Positions 47,750 to 48,083 of a DNA stretch of 48,083 bases are shown here, piece by piece (the first letter of the stretch is position 1; each line of letters begins with the position of its first letter). The notes below the pieces were generated by a model, which was not told where the DNA came from, made no database searches, and saw only the letters and a program-made list of their open reading frames with translations. The position numbers and the translations under genes are program-made. Location of the stretch: assembly GCF_001039355.2 (NCBI RefSeq), contig NW_019775813.1, forward strand, positions 653,934 through 702,016. The letters are read 5' to 3'. This DNA is from Lingula anatina (Eukaryota; Brachiopoda; Lingulata; Lingulida; Lingulidae).

Positions 47750-48083
47750 ATAGAAGAAATCACAAATATGTTGGTCCTAGGTATGATATTACCTGAAGGA
47801 AAAGGGTGATTACCAATCATTTATCCAAAAACAGATTCAGATTCTTTATTGACAAACACCTTCACATAAAGGTACAATCAATTACAATACGATACTAGTG
47901 GCTAGAACATAGAACAGACAAATAAATAGATAAATAAATATATATATATATACATATAGATTAGCAATTGTTGAAATCAGTGACTGTACACATGTATACG
48001 AATGTCGCATTCCATAATCAATTTACCAGGTTTGATCTACACGCCCAGTCTCTGCTGACAGCGCATAACGGGTCTCACACTGG
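47750..48083. other. Right edge: EEF1AKMT2 upstream intron
   Basis: AT-rich with an ATATATATA run near 47940. The last 54 bases are open on the minus strand (reading QCETRYALSAETGRVDQT) and end at a GTAAAT donor-like site. This does not resemble the expected EEF1AKMT2 N-terminus, so I do not call an exon. Confidence 0.4.

Noticed and set aside
1-48083. CRISPR arrays, tRNA, rRNA or bacterial-style operons
   Set aside because: None seen; the intron structure and gene families are animal.

Overview
This is eukaryotic nuclear DNA from an invertebrate animal. Genes are split by AT-rich introns with GT-AG junctions, microsatellites and homopolymer runs are common, and small terminal-inverted-repeat elements are scattered through the introns. 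The gene families are metazoan. The compact CLN3, MFSD3 and EEF1AKMT2 homologues and the style of the repeats would fit a mollusc or another lophotrochozoan, but that is only an impression. I rebuilt exons by hand from splice signals, reading-phase continuity and family motifs.

Layout. Positions 1-85 look like a low-quality contig end. Positions 86-12619 hold no gene I can recognise. From 12620 to 20900 (minus) lie three exons of a PDZRN3/PDZRN4-like protein: TRAF-type zinc finger, coiled coil and first PDZ domain. Its RING exon and its 3' half are not visible. Positions 20901-25305 appear intergenic. From 25306 to 27904 (minus) is a FAST-kinase-domain (FASTKD) mitochondrial RNA-binding protein; its RAP domain is finished by a short last exon in a different frame from the obvious open frame there. 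A 471-base N gap (29906-30376) lies in CLN3 intron 1. CLN3 (battenin) occupies 29379-40437 (plus) and reconstructs completely as 13 coding exons and 423 residues. Its 4.2-kb intron 7 contains the 3' part of an unidentified same-strand gene, flanked by diverged inverted repeats. MFSD3 (41396-44160, minus) is complete in four coding exons and 496 residues, with an unusual histidine-rich loop. EEF1AKMT2/METTL10 (45691-47743, minus) has five exons visible; its first exon is beyond the right edge.

The genes do not form a pathway. FASTKD and CLN3 are head-to-head and may share a bidirectional promoter. CLN3 and MFSD3 converge on back-to-back poly(A) signals. EEF1AKMT2 and MFSD3 are head-to-tail.

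The most notable signals are two near-identical 259-bp hairpin elements with TTA target duplications (19956-20214 and 46697-46955), the inverted-repeat-flanked nested gene in CLN3, the histidine-rich MFSD3 loop, and an assembly gap whose two flanks are versions of the same sequence. I did not find a convincing new multi-gene system.
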